From Gammaproteobacteria bacterium (GTDB lineage Bacteria > Pseudomonadota > Gammaproteobacteria > Pseudomonadales > Azotimanducaceae_A), in NCBI GenBank assembly GCA_012960755.1, contig DUAT01000021.1, positions 1 to 7,288 on the forward strand: a stretch of DNA of 7,288 bases. Direction: 5' to 3'. The notes under the pieces were generated by a model. That model did no database searches. It was not told the DNA's origin and was given only the letters and a program-made list of their open reading frames with translations. Shown here piece by piece: positions 1-6,730 of this stretch. The translations under genes were made by a program, and so were the position numbers. Within the stretch, counting starts at the first letter, position 1; each line of letters opens with the position of its first letter.

Positions 1-134
1 TTCATTCGTTTGGAGACTTCCCTGCCCATTAAGAAAGCACCGAAGGTGTTGATACGCCAGACGCGTTCATAATCCTCTCAGAAAATGTGGTTTATTTCCC
101 TTATCTTCAGGACTCAAGTATTCTAGGGACTGAA

Positions 135-149
135 TTCACGAGTCGTGAA
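135..149. promoter_or_regulatory. Perfect 15-nt palindrome, operator-like
   Basis: TTCACGA and TCGTGAA are exact reverse complements separated by one G. The right arm covers the putative GTG start (145-147) of the EamA fragment. A compact dyad at a start codon is typical of a repressor operator, but no regulator gene is visible in the window and no clear promoter accompanies it. It may be a leftover from the regulation of the now broken permease gene. The dyad is directly seen; the operator role is inferred. Confidence 0.35.
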
Positions 150-519
150 CTATTGGAAAATCGAAAAGACAGGACGGATCTGTTGGCAGTCAGCTTTTCT
201 GGTTGGCTTCAACGTATTACTTGGTCTTAACAAGGCACTCGTGAAACTGGTTAATGCAGGCTTCTCTCCGCTGTTCCAGGGTGGTGTGAGGTCGCTCTGT
301 GCCTTTTTACCTGTCTTGATCTTTGCCGTGATTATGCGAAGGCGGCTGTCCATTACTGACGGTTCGTTATCGTGGGGCATGGTAAACGGGCTCTACACCG
401 ATAACATAGCAATGGCAATGATGACCAGAAATACGATACGGTTGTATTTACAGGAGGCGCGCCCGATTTTGTGTCTGCATTTTGCTAGAGGTAGGTATGT
501 CCACAGCGCCCGCCAATGA
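145..519 (+). pseudogene. EamA/DMT-family permease, N-terminal fragment
   Basis: About the first 82 residues read like the N-terminus of an EamA (drug/metabolite transporter) inner-membrane permease. A first hydrophobic helix (FLVGFNVLLGLNKALVKLVN) is followed by a stretch with FSPLFQGGVRSLCAFLPVL, a second helix, then RRRLSITDGSLSWGMVNGL. These proteins normally have about 10 helices and 280-300 residues, so this is at most a quarter of one. After the GL at about 392 the reading continues (YTDNIAMAMM) without family resemblance and overlaps the sigma-factor start in another frame, ending at 519. The break probably marks the left edge of the inserted core module or an old deletion. The assumed GTG start has no well-placed ribosome site. 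Substrate cannot be told, and function is almost certainly lost. The family call rests on remembered family pattern. Confidence 0.6.
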
Positions 520-1078
520 CGACGATGCCACCCTGGTGGCGCGCTGTATGGGTGGGGAGCAGGCCGCCTGGTCGGCGCTTGTGAAACGCTATCAGCGACT
601 GGTTTACGCCATCGTACGTCGTATAGGCCTTGACGAGCATATGGCCGCCGATGTGTTTCAAACCGTGTTCGAGCGTCTCGTCGAGCACCTACCGCGCATC
701 GTCGAACCCAGCCGTTTGCAAGCCTGGATCGTCACTACCGCCAAGCGAGAGGCGCTGCTACAACGCAATCGCAGCCAGCGTACAGTATCGATGACCCATA
801 GCGACGCAGACGGCGAGCCGGGCTCGGACTGGGACCTGGCGGACGACTCGCCCACAGCCGAGGAAGCCATGGGCGAACTACAACAACTGCATCAGGTGCG
901 CGGTGCAATTGACCGGCTCGATGACCGCTGCCGAGACCTGCTATTGTTGTTGTTTCCTGAAGAAGACACGAAGCTGGGGTATGAGGAAGTTGCCAGCGAG
1001 ATGAATATGACCGTGGGCAGCATTGGCCCTACGCGCTCACGTTGCCTGGACAAACTTCGCCGCCTGGTCAGTGATTAA
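497..1078 (+). CDS. ECF-type RNA polymerase sigma factor
   Basis: A 193-residue sigma-70 family protein of extracytoplasmic-function layout, which would direct RNA polymerase to a dedicated promoter set. Region 2 spans about residues 12-92: ALVKRYQRLVYAIVRRIGL, then ADVFQTVFERL (region 2.2, core binding) and LQAWIVTTAKREALLQRNR (regions 2.3-2.4, -10 recognition). An acidic linker (about 101-125) leads to region 4 (about 128-190) with RDLLLLLFPEED and the helix-turn-helix YEEVASEMNMTVGSIGPTRSR. The ATG at 497 is preferred over an upstream in-frame TTG (482) because AGAGG (487-491) lies 5 nt before it. It heads a rightward gene set with the two-part protein and the TPR-CHAT protease, and no classical transmembrane anti-sigma factor is next to it. 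Control by a soluble partner, perhaps the next gene, is inferred. No convincing promoter was found upstream. Confidence 0.88.
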   Translation: MSTAPANDDDATLVARCMGGEQAAWSALVKRYQRLVYAIVRRIGLDEHMAADVFQTVFERLVEHLPRIVEPSRLQAWIVTTAKREALLQRNRSQRTVSMTHSDADGEPGSDWDLADDSPTAEEAMGELQQLHQVRGAIDRLDDRCRDLLLLLFPEEDTKLGYEEVASEMNMTVGSIGPTRSRCLDKLRRLVSD

Positions 1079-1092
1079 AGAGGAATACTCAA

Positions 1093-1176
1093 ATGACGGA
1101 ACGAGCAAGACTACCTGACAACGGAGGACGGATGAACTTTCTATGTATTTCTTTGCCCGCCCACTGCTCTGTATAA
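1093..1176 (+). CDS. Possible 27-residue small ORF between sigma factor and next gene
   Basis: An ATG with a good ribosome site (GAGG at 1080-1083, 9 nt spacing) opens a 27-codon frame beginning MTERARLPDNGGRMN and ending at TAA 1174-1176. A second site (GGAGG 1123-1127) sits 4 nt before an internal ATG (1132) in the same frame. The peptide matches nothing I recognise, and its second half runs through the left copy of the 69-nt repeat. It could be a leader that couples translation into the following gene. It could also be the residue of that gene's original start before an insertion. Being a real functional peptide is the least likely option. Confidence 0.25.
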   Translation: MTERARLPDNGGRMNFLCISLPAHCSV

Positions 1177-1207
1177 CACAACCCTATGTGTGCCGTGACA
1201 TTATGAA
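1132..1207 (+). repeat. ATGAA direct repeat bracketing the left repeat copy (possible target duplication)
   Basis: ATGAA occurs at 1132-1136 and again at 1203-1207, immediately on both sides of the 66-nt body 1137-1202. Removing the body and one ATGAA on paper places GGAGG (1123-1127) 4 nt before an ATG that continues directly into the following gene (M-K-P-I-D). This is what an insertion with a 5-bp target duplication into that start codon would look like. Five bases can match by chance, and the right-hand copy of the segment also ends in ATG, which weakens the case. Confidence 0.35.
1137..1205 (+). repeat. 69-nt dispersed repeat, copy A
   Basis: This segment aligns without gaps to 6742-6810 with 49 of 69 identical bases. 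The first 14 bases (CTTTCTATGTATTT) are exact, as are blocks GCTCTGT and GACAT/AACAT near the end. In the frame of the following gene it reads MYFFARPLLC and ends V-C-R-D-I-M, against MYFIACSSLC and V-Y-R-N-I-M in copy B (11 of 21 residues equal). Differences fall 8/4/8 on codon positions 1/2/3, so coding conservation is not clearly shown. It lies between the sigma factor and the start of the next gene. It could be a miniature mobile element, a genome-wide repeat or a duplicated leader. Confidence 0.7.
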
Positions 1208-1790
1208 GCCCATTGACAGCCTGACAGATGATGAATTCATCGAGCTCGTCCAGTGCGCCGCAAGATTGCCGGATGCGCCCCCAACGCTCCTGGAGGCCGC
1301 TATTGACCTGTGGCCCAAAGCCGAGCTGACCACACCTAGTAGTCTTGCCGAAACGGTCGGTCAGATTGTCCAGGCGGTGCTGAGTTTCGACAGTTGGGCA
1401 CGCCCATCGCTCGCTTCTGGAATGCGCTCCACGGGGTCGGACACGCGTCACCTGTTGTTCAGCGCCCTCGCGCACGATGTCGATCTGCGCATTGACGGTG
1501 ATGCCGGCGCTTTTACCATGACGGGACAGATTCTTGGGCCCGATGAGGCCGGCACTATTGAGCTTGCGGCCGATCCCCACTCGCTCGGTTCGGAAGTAGA
1601 GTCTGCGGGCAGCCATACAGGCGATCATGGCGATGGCGAGAAGCTGATCAGCAGCCGGGTGACGACACTAAATGAGCTGGGCGAATTTCGCCTGGACGAC
1701 ATTCACGCCGGGACCTACCGCCTGACATTGCGCATGGGAAGCGACGAGGTTGTACTGCCGCCCATCGTCGTTGGAGAAAAGCCGTCATGA
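1203..1790 (+). CDS. Two-part protein of sigma/CHAT operon, candidate sigma regulator or protease substrate
   Basis: A 195-residue soluble protein with no signal peptide or membrane helix. Residues 1-65 are helical (DDEFIELVQCAARLPDAPPTLLEAAIDLW). Residues about 80-192 look like a beta-sandwich of the carboxypeptidase-regulatory type, with VDLRIDGDAGAFTMTGQILG, then NELGEFRLDDIHAGTYRLTL and VVLPPIVVG. A flexible His/Gly/Asp-rich loop (about 124-147, including SHTGDHGDGEK) interrupts the fold. The start at 1203 was chosen because family-like sequence begins there, but it has no good ribosome site. An in-frame ATG at 1143 would add 20 residues that belong to the 69-nt repeat. The stop (1788-1790) overlaps an ATG in ATGA fashion, indicating coupling to the CHAT gene. 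I do not recognise a defined biochemical function. Its position between sigma factor and protease makes a role as inhibitor or cleavage target plausible, by inference only. Confidence 0.75.
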   Translation: MKPIDSLTDDEFIELVQCAARLPDAPPTLLEAAIDLWPKAELTTPSSLAETVGQIVQAVLSFDSWARPSLASGMRSTGSDTRHLLFSALAHDVDLRIDGDAGAFTMTGQILGPDEAGTIELAADPHSLGSEVESAGSHTGDHGDGEKLISSRVTTLNELGEFRLDDIHAGTYRLTLRMGSDEVVLPPIVVGEKPS

Positions 1791-1807
1791 GCAGCTCCAT
1801 TTTGTGA
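1773..1807 (+). promoter_or_regulatory. Nested start-stop overlap controlling the CHAT gene
   Basis: GGAGA (1773-1777) stands 9 nt before ATG 1787, whose ATGA overlaps the stop of the preceding gene. That ATG encodes only MSSSIL before TGA (1805-1807). The TGA itself overlaps GTG 1804, the first start in the CHAT frame. Translation could therefore pass through two successive stop/restart overlaps. Alternatively a T was lost from the run at 1800-1803: one more T would make ATG 1787 read MSSSIFVSK and join the CHAT frame directly. The base pattern is certain; which explanation holds is open. Confidence 0.6.
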
Positions 1808-4695
1808 GCAAAACTGCTGGTGAGTCTACAGCGGCCGAGATAGCACACTTGCTGCTCGAGCCTGACGCAGCACCCTTTATCCCGGACTCGGGTGACCAAC
1901 TGCTGGGCGTGGCATGGGCCTTGAAGGATCGCTGTTACGCGGCTTGGAGCAGCGAGCCACAGCGCGCGGCTCACGCCGCGGAAATACTGCAGGACCTGGC
2001 GGTTCAATATGCCGTGCAGGCCGAACCTTCGAAAAGAACCGCTGATATACCCAATACTGCACAGTTGATTGGAGTTCGTGCTGTCGCCGACTGGACCATG
2101 GGCATAGCACACCTCACCCGCGGAGAAATGGCGCCAGCGGTTGAATGTTTCGATGGGGCAGCTGAGACTTTCCATGACATCGGGGATTCCGATCACGCAG
2201 CGCAAACCCAAGTACCCAAGATCATGGCATTGTCCATGCTGGGTCAATATTCGGACGCCACTGCATGCGCCGAGCAGGCTCAGCGAGTCTTTAATAATCT
2301 CGGCGATGCGCGTTCCGCTGGCAAAGTCAGTCTCAATCTCAGCGCTTTGCACGAGCGCCTTGGCGCCTATGCCGATGCGGTACGCGAGTCCCGCTCGGCC
2401 GCGGTGCTGTTCGCCCGAGTCGGCGATCGAGAGCTATCGATCATGGCCGACATCAACACCGGTAATGCATTGACCGCACTCGGCGACTTCGACGAAGCCC
2501 TGCGCATCTACGCCCGGGCGGAGATGCGCGCTGCAACCCACGGTTTCCCTGTGCTGGAGGCGTTGGTCGATGAATCTGTGGCACTGGTGCAACTCGCGCG
2601 GGGCCAATACAGTAAGGCCCTGGCTGGATTCGAAAACTCGCGGCGACGCTACAAGTTACTCGACATGCCGCAACATCTGGCAACTGCCGAGAAACAACTC
2701 GGAGACGCGTATCTTGAACTGATGTTATTGCCAGAAGCATCGGCACTGTTCGAGCAGGCGATTGCGCGCTTTGAAGGGCTGAACTTCCCCGATGAACAGG
2801 CGTGGGCTTTTGCCCAACTCGGTCGTGTGCAGGCGCTCATGGGACAAGCTGACGAGGCCGCAACGTCCTTCGCGCGAGCTGCGGAATTGTTCGTTCAACA
2901 AGGTATCAGCGTGGGTGAGTCAACGATCTGTTTGGCACGCGCTGAACTCGCTTTGTCCGCTGGCGATCCGGTGCTTGCCCAGGCCCTGGCGACGCAGGCG
3001 GCCGATGGCTTCGCGAACGCCGATCTCACCGACGGGCGCTTGCGTGCAGATGTCGTGAGAGCAGATGCATTGTTGAACGCGAGCAGCGCCGAGGTCGCCA
3101 GTGAGTTGTTCGCTCGTACACTGAGTCAGGCGCGTGCGCTGCAGTTATTGACCATACAGGTGCACTGCCTGACGGGCCAGGGTCTGGCTGCCCAGGAACA
3201 AGGTGACCGTCCAGCCGCACAATCGGCCCTGGGCGCGGCGATCGAACTGTTTGAGGACCAACGGCGCGCGCTACCAGGGGATGATCTACGCACTGCCTTC
3301 CTCAGTGACCACCTTCGCCCCTATCAGGCACTGCTGAGAATGGCGTTGCAACAGCACGCCGCCAAACCGTGCGCTGATAACGCCGCGGAAGTGCTGCTGC
3401 AACTAGACCGAGTTCGCGCGCGCTCCCTCGGCGAACGCCTAAACCACACATCGAACGGCGAGCATAGCGAACCGACCCAAAAACTGCGTGACCGGTTGAA
3501 CTGGTTGTATCGCCGGGTACAACGCATGGAAGAAGAAGGCGAATCGTCCCTGGCGCTGGTGCAAGAGATGCGCCGCGTCGAATTGGAATTGTTGGAGCAG
3601 ACGCGGCGTGCACGGATGGCCGCGCCCACTTCCGTAAAGTCCGCGTCTGCATCAGCTGTCGAAAGCATGGATAGCGGTCACACTATTGCTGCACTGCAAG
3701 CCCTTTTGGGTGAAGCAGATGCTTTGGTGGAATACGGCGTGCAAGACGATGAGTTGTTCGCCTGTGTGCTGACGCCTGCTGGTGTCACCCTGCATCGCAA
3801 TCTCGCGCCCTGGTGCCAGGTGCTCGATGCACTGCGCGCAGCGCGGTTTCAAATTGAGACCCTGGGCCACGGCGCCGCGCCGGTGCACCAGCACATGAAG
3901 ACACTGACCCGGCGCGCCCTTATCCGCATGCAGCAGTTGCATGCAATGGTGTGGGCACCCTTCGCCGACACGCTGGAGAAGTGTCACCGACTTCTGGTGG
4001 TGCCGCACGGCCAACTGGGTTGGCTCCCCTTTGCTGCACTGCACGATGGCAGCGCCGTACTGGCCGAGCGTTTCGAACTGGCGGTCGCGCCCAGCGCTCA
4101 GTTGGCGATGCGCGGATACCTTCGTCAGGCAGTCTCACCGCAGCAAGTGTTGGTGTTGGGAGAGTCAGACCGGCTACCGCACGCAGCAGAAGAAGCGAAT
4201 TTTATCGGCAGCTTGTTTGATGATGCCAAAGTGTTCATCGGCGAGCAGGCTACGCTCGCCGCCGTTCAAGACCATGCCGGCCACGTCGATGTGGTGCATC
4301 TTGCTTGCCACGCGCAGTTTCGCACGGACAATCCGATGTTTTCAGCGCTTCATCTTTACGATGGCGCGCTTACCGTCGAGCTGGCGGAAACGCTAAGTCT
4401 CCGACCCGGGCTGGTTGTGCTCAGCGCCTGCGAAACCGGACTGTCCGAACTCGGCTGTGGTGATGAGATGGTGGGCCTGGTCCGGGCCTTCCTGATCGCA
4501 GGCACAGCCCGGGTATTGGCCACTGCCTGGCCGATCGACGATCAGCATGCGGCGCAGTTCATGGCCAGCTTTTATGGCGCGCGCTTTCGCGGGCAAGCAC
4601 CCGCCCAGGCCCTCCAACAGGCGCAATTGGAGGCCATGAAGAACGCTCCCCATCCGTTTTACTGGGCTGCATTCACGCTATATGGCGGCTTTTAG
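1804..4695 (+). CDS. TPR-CHAT caspase-like cysteine protease
   Basis: About 963 residues from the GTG at 1804. Residues about 90-485 are tandem tetratricopeptide repeats of roughly 40 residues, with recurring patterns such as LGAYADAVRESRSAAVLFARVGD and LGDFDEALRIYARAE. Residues about 555-605 form a charged, probably coiled-coil segment (LRDRLNWLYRRVQRMEEE). The CHAT domain fills the C-terminus (about 690-963), with LLVVPHGQLGWLPFAALHDG, VVHLACHAQFRTDNPMFSA, LVVLSACETGLSELGCGDEM and a terminal PFYWAAFTLYGGF. The caspase-type dyad is present: His836 (codon 4309-4311, in ACHA) and Cys876 (codon 4429-4431, in SACETG). No signal peptide is seen, so it should act in the cytoplasm. The TPR part would bind a partner or signal and release the protease. 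The start is uncertain: TTG 1750 is possible but overlaps the previous gene by 41 nt, and ATG 1787 is out of frame. It is distinct from Csx29 context, as no CRISPR parts are present. Confidence 0.88.
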   Translation: MSKTAGESTAAEIAHLLLEPDAAPFIPDSGDQLLGVAWALKDRCYAAWSSEPQRAAHAAEILQDLAVQYAVQAEPSKRTADIPNTAQLIGVRAVADWTMGIAHLTRGEMAPAVECFDGAAETFHDIGDSDHAAQTQVPKIMALSMLGQYSDATACAEQAQRVFNNLGDARSAGKVSLNLSALHERLGAYADAVRESRSAAVLFARVGDRELSIMADINTGNALTALGDFDEALRIYARAEMRAATHGFPVLEALVDESVALVQLARGQYSKALAGFENSRRRYKLLDMPQHLATAEKQLGDAYLELMLLPEASALFEQAIARFEGLNFPDEQAWAFAQLGRVQALMGQADEAATSFARAAELFVQQGISVGESTICLARAELALSAGDPVLAQALATQAADGFANADLTDGRLRADVVRADALLNASSAEVASELFARTLSQARALQLLTIQVHCLTGQGLAAQEQGDRPAAQSALGAAIELFEDQRRALPGDDLRTAFLSDHLRPYQALLRMALQQHAAKPCADNAAEVLLQLDRVRARSLGERLNHTSNGEHSEPTQKLRDRLNWLYRRVQRMEEEGESSLALVQEMRRVELELLEQTRRARMAAPTSVKSASASAVESMDSGHTIAALQALLGEADALVEYGVQDDELFACVLTPAGVTLHRNLAPWCQVLDALRAARFQIETLGHGAAPVHQHMKTLTRRALIRMQQLHAMVWAPFADTLEKCHRLLVVPHGQLGWLPFAALHDGSAVLAERFELAVAPSAQLAMRGYLRQAVSPQQVLVLGESDRLPHAAEEANFIGSLFDDAKVFIGEQATLAAVQDHAGHVDVVHLACHAQFRTDNPMFSALHLYDGALTVELAETLSLRPGLVVLSACETGLSELGCGDEMVGLVRAFLIAGTARVLATAWPIDDQHAAQFMASFYGARFRGQAPAQALQQAQLEAMKNAPHPFYWAAFTLYGGF

Positions 4696-4708
4696 TACCG
4701 CGATTAAT

Positions 4709-4720
4709 TCACCATGGTGA
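4709..4720. other. 12-nt perfect palindrome in the convergent gap
   Basis: TCACCATGGTGA is self-complementary and sits in the 43-bp gap between the converging CHAT and subtilase genes. It has no loop and no flanking T run, so it does not look like an intrinsic terminator. It may be chance or a protein-binding site. No other terminator is visible between the two genes. Confidence 0.3.
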
Positions 4721-4738
4721 CCGAGGTCGAGTGTCGGA

Positions 4739-6082
4739 TCAACGGCAGTCGTCGACGAACTGCGCGACATTGCCGAGCGCTGCAGCCGCATCGACCTGTC
4801 CCAAACTGTCACCACACAACTCCGAACTACTGCGCTCGATGCGCCGTGTGACATCCCGTGGCGACAGCATTGGATTGCGAGAGATCAGCAACGCTGCTGT
4901 ACCCGTGACAAAGGGTACCGCCATTGAGGTTCCGCTCCACTTACCGTAGGCATCACCGGGAATTAAACTCGTGATATTACTCCCAGGTGCCGCAATATCT
5001 ACCCAGGATCCATAGTTGCTGAAACTCGCGACGCCGCCCATTTCATCGCTAGCGCCTACCGATAACATCCCGTACACCCTCGCGCCTGCGGGATATTGCC
5101 GCAACTTATTGCTCGCATCGTTGCCCGCAGCCGCAATTACCACAGAGCCAAGAAAGTTGCTGCAGCGGTCCTTGTCGTCATCGTAGCCTGGATCCGATAA
5201 GTCGACGTCTGGGTCGACCGGAAGACTCAGTTCCTCGGCGGCATCGACAATGGCGCAGGTCGCCAACCCTACCGCTGTGCGAAGAATACGTGCGCGATTT
5301 ATGGTGCCAAGGCTGAGGTTGATCACCTCAGCACCATCGTCGGTGCCCGGATTATTGTCTGGATCCACGGCGTACAATAGCGCCTCGGCCAGCACCCACG
5401 CGTTCCCCATACCGTCGGCATCCAGTACTCGCACGGGCATAATCTTCGCGCGCGGTGCTGTCAGTGTGATCAGACCCGTGACGTGCGTGCCATGGCCGAA
5501 TCCCAGATTCTCGGCGCTGCCGACTTCGCTCGGATCATCGTCGTCGTCAACGAAGTCCCAGCCCTGTATGAGTCGATCACTCAACTCTATATGCTGGCTA
5601 TCTACGCCAGTATCGAGCACTGCGATGCGCACGCCATCGCCATTGCTCAATTGCTGTGCCTCCGCAAGGCGTATCGCCTCCGGCGCCCAATGGTTAGCGT
5701 CGTCGTAGTCCGATTTCACCCCAACGGCCCACGCGGCGTTACGACGTGCCTCCGGGCTACGCATCAGCGGGTTTGCTTCAGCAGCGAGCACGTCGATCTC
5801 GAGGCTCAAGGCATCTATCGTCTCCTCGACTGACGTTGTGCCGATGACGGCTAGCCGGTAGATGGGGCGGCTGCCGAACTGGCTGAGTTCCTCCAATTGG
5901 TACTTCAACAGCAGCGGGTATAGCGACGTTGTGCTACGCAGCCGCAACAGAATCTCGCCATCCAATGCGGGATCCGGTTTCGCGGATTTTGCATGTGCTG
6001 TATATGTCATCAGACCAGCGCCGCAGAACAAGGTGATAGCGAGGGTGAGCGCGGTTAATGAACGAGTGGTTGTAATCAACAT
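4739..6082 (-). CDS. Secreted S8 (subtilisin-family) serine protease
   Basis: A 447-residue preproenzyme. Residues 1-31 are a Sec signal peptide (basic start, hydrophobic LTALTLAITLFCGAGLM, AHA before the cut), which is why the ATG at 6082 is chosen although the frame stays open to 6334. Residues about 38-115 resemble an I9-type inhibitory prodomain (GEILLRLRS, RPIYRLAVIG, VLAAEANPLM). The catalytic domain carries Asp157 (IAVLDTGVD), His197 (GHGTHVTG), oxyanion Asn321 (AAAGND) and Ser386 (SGTSMAVPFVTG), so it should be active. Four cysteines in the mature part (276, 307, 423, 446) could form two disulfides, and acidic stretches (FVDDDDD, DVDLSDPGYDDDKD) may bind calcium. It should act in the periplasm or outside. 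It converges on the CHAT gene, so co-transcription is impossible; a shared module role is inferred from proximity. The ribosome site is weak (AGAG about 12 nt upstream). Confidence 0.9.
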   Translation of the reverse strand: MLITTTRSLTALTLAITLFCGAGLMTYTAHAKSAKPDPALDGEILLRLRSTTSLYPLLLKYQLEELSQFGSRPIYRLAVIGTTSVEETIDALSLEIDVLAAEANPLMRSPEARRNAAWAVGVKSDYDDANHWAPEAIRLAEAQQLSNGDGVRIAVLDTGVDSQHIELSDRLIQGWDFVDDDDDPSEVGSAENLGFGHGTHVTGLITLTAPRAKIMPVRVLDADGMGNAWVLAEALLYAVDPDNNPGTDDGAEVINLSLGTINRARILRTAVGLATCAIVDAAEELSLPVDPDVDLSDPGYDDDKDRCSNFLGSVVIAAAGNDASNKLRQYPAGARVYGMLSVGASDEMGGVASFSNYGSWVDIAAPGSNITSLIPGDAYGKWSGTSMAVPFVTGTAALLISRNPMLSPRDVTRRIERSSSELCGDSLGQVDAAAALGNVAQFVDDCR

Positions 6083-6565
6083 GGCATAAAATCTCTGCAA
6101 AGGCCGGCATTGACATGTCGGGCGGAAAAAGCGCGGCGGGCGCGATTCAGGCGACCACGCGAACAAATAAGGTTCCTCTACTTTATTTACCGCAATCGAC
6201 GCGAAAGTTCCCTTTAGACTCGTAAACTCGGCTTTTTTGACATTCTTGTCAAACATTTTTGTCCTCGCTGTCATAGCTTGTTTCGCGGAATGGAGTAGTT
6301 CGACAACAAATTTATACTGGGAACATAATTCCACATTATGAAAAGTTCATCTTTTTCGCTCCCTGCCAAAGCTCGATTTTCAAATTCTCGCACTCCCAAT
6401 CTTACTCTTGAAATGGATTGAGTTCATCTGCCTAGCACCCTCTGAATCGCACGCTAGCCAGGTTCGGTCACGCTTTCAATCCAGCACTTTAAACAGAGAC
6501 ACTTTGACGCACAAAAATACGTAGAGAATCAAAGAAAGTATGAATTGGGAAAGGGACGGACTCTG
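6083..6565. other. Intergenic region, subtilase leader side
   Basis: About 480 bases with no convincing gene. On the minus strand the subtilase frame stays open for 84 further codons up to 6334, but those residues show no domain and place the signal peptide internally, so they are probably untranslated leader. A 7-bp inverted repeat (6236-6253) lies here. From about 6340 to 6545 the sequence is AT-rich with many stops. TTGACG (near 6503) resembles a -35 box, but no matching -10 at proper spacing follows. No RNA gene, terminator or CRISPR array was found. Confidence 0.5.
6236..6253. promoter_or_regulatory. 18-nt inverted repeat upstream of the subtilase
   Basis: TTTGACA and TGTCAAA flank a 4-nt centre, a perfect 7-bp dyad 154-171 bp upstream of the subtilase ATG. 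Read on the minus strand it contains TTGACA, a consensus -35 hexamer, but the sequence 16-18 bp further holds no good -10. The spacing and symmetry fit a dimeric regulator site, possibly over a promoter for the protease gene. The dyad is seen; the role is inferred. Confidence 0.35.
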
Positions 6566-6730
6566 ATGCAATCTGAGGAGACTATCAACTCTCAGATCCG
6601 CCTGCCAGATAAAGTGGCCATGAACACTTTAGACGCCGCCGAGTCCGGCTTGGCACACCCACTCCTGGGCGATCCCTCTGCCTCTCAGGAACGCTCAAGT
6701 GACGAAACAAGAAAACAATTCCAAAAATGA
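6566..6730 (+). CDS. Hypothetical 54-residue protein
   Basis: An ATG at 6566 (an in-frame TTG at 6545 would add 7 residues) opens a frame for a polar, charged peptide starting MQSEETINSQIRLPDKVAMN and ending RKQFQK. There is no membrane segment, signal peptide or motif I know. A weak GGACGGA lies 6 nt upstream. Its TGA stop (6728-6730) overlaps an ATG for the next short frame, which hints at genuine coupled genes. It may equally be the front end of a longer gene broken in this fragment-rich flank. Confidence is low because of length and lack of homology. Confidence 0.3.
   Translation: MQSEETINSQIRLPDKVAMNTLDAAESGLAHPLLGDPSASQERSSDETRKQFQK

Noticed and set aside
1..72. Open plus-strand frame ending at TAA 70-72 as the tail of an upstream gene
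   Set aside because: Only 23 codons are visible with no recognisable motif; it may be a gene end, but the window cannot support it.
400..496. Sigma-70 promoter for the sigma-factor gene (TACGAT at 432-437 as -10)
   Set aside because: No acceptable -35 lies 16-18 bp upstream, and a four-of-six match in AT-rich sequence is expected by chance.
1137..1205. Integron attC site for the 69-nt repeat
   Set aside because: No paired core-site motifs with a foldable long stem could be found in either copy.
1089..2352. Long minus-strand open frames (1628-1089 and 2352-1648) opposite the two-part protein and the CHAT start
   Set aside because: They are antisense to better-supported genes, show no motifs, and their composition looks like the reverse reading of GC-rich coding DNA.
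4696..4738. Bidirectional intrinsic terminator between CHAT and subtilase
   Set aside because: The only symmetric element is a loopless 12-nt palindrome without a T run on either strand.
497..6082. Assignment to a type III-E CRISPR system
   Set aside because: No repeat-spacer array, no Cas7-11-like effector and no Csx31 are present; only the protease/sigma analogy remains.
6083..6334. Longer subtilase start at 6334
   Set aside because: It would bury the clear signal peptide 84 residues inside the protein, and the added part has no recognisable features.
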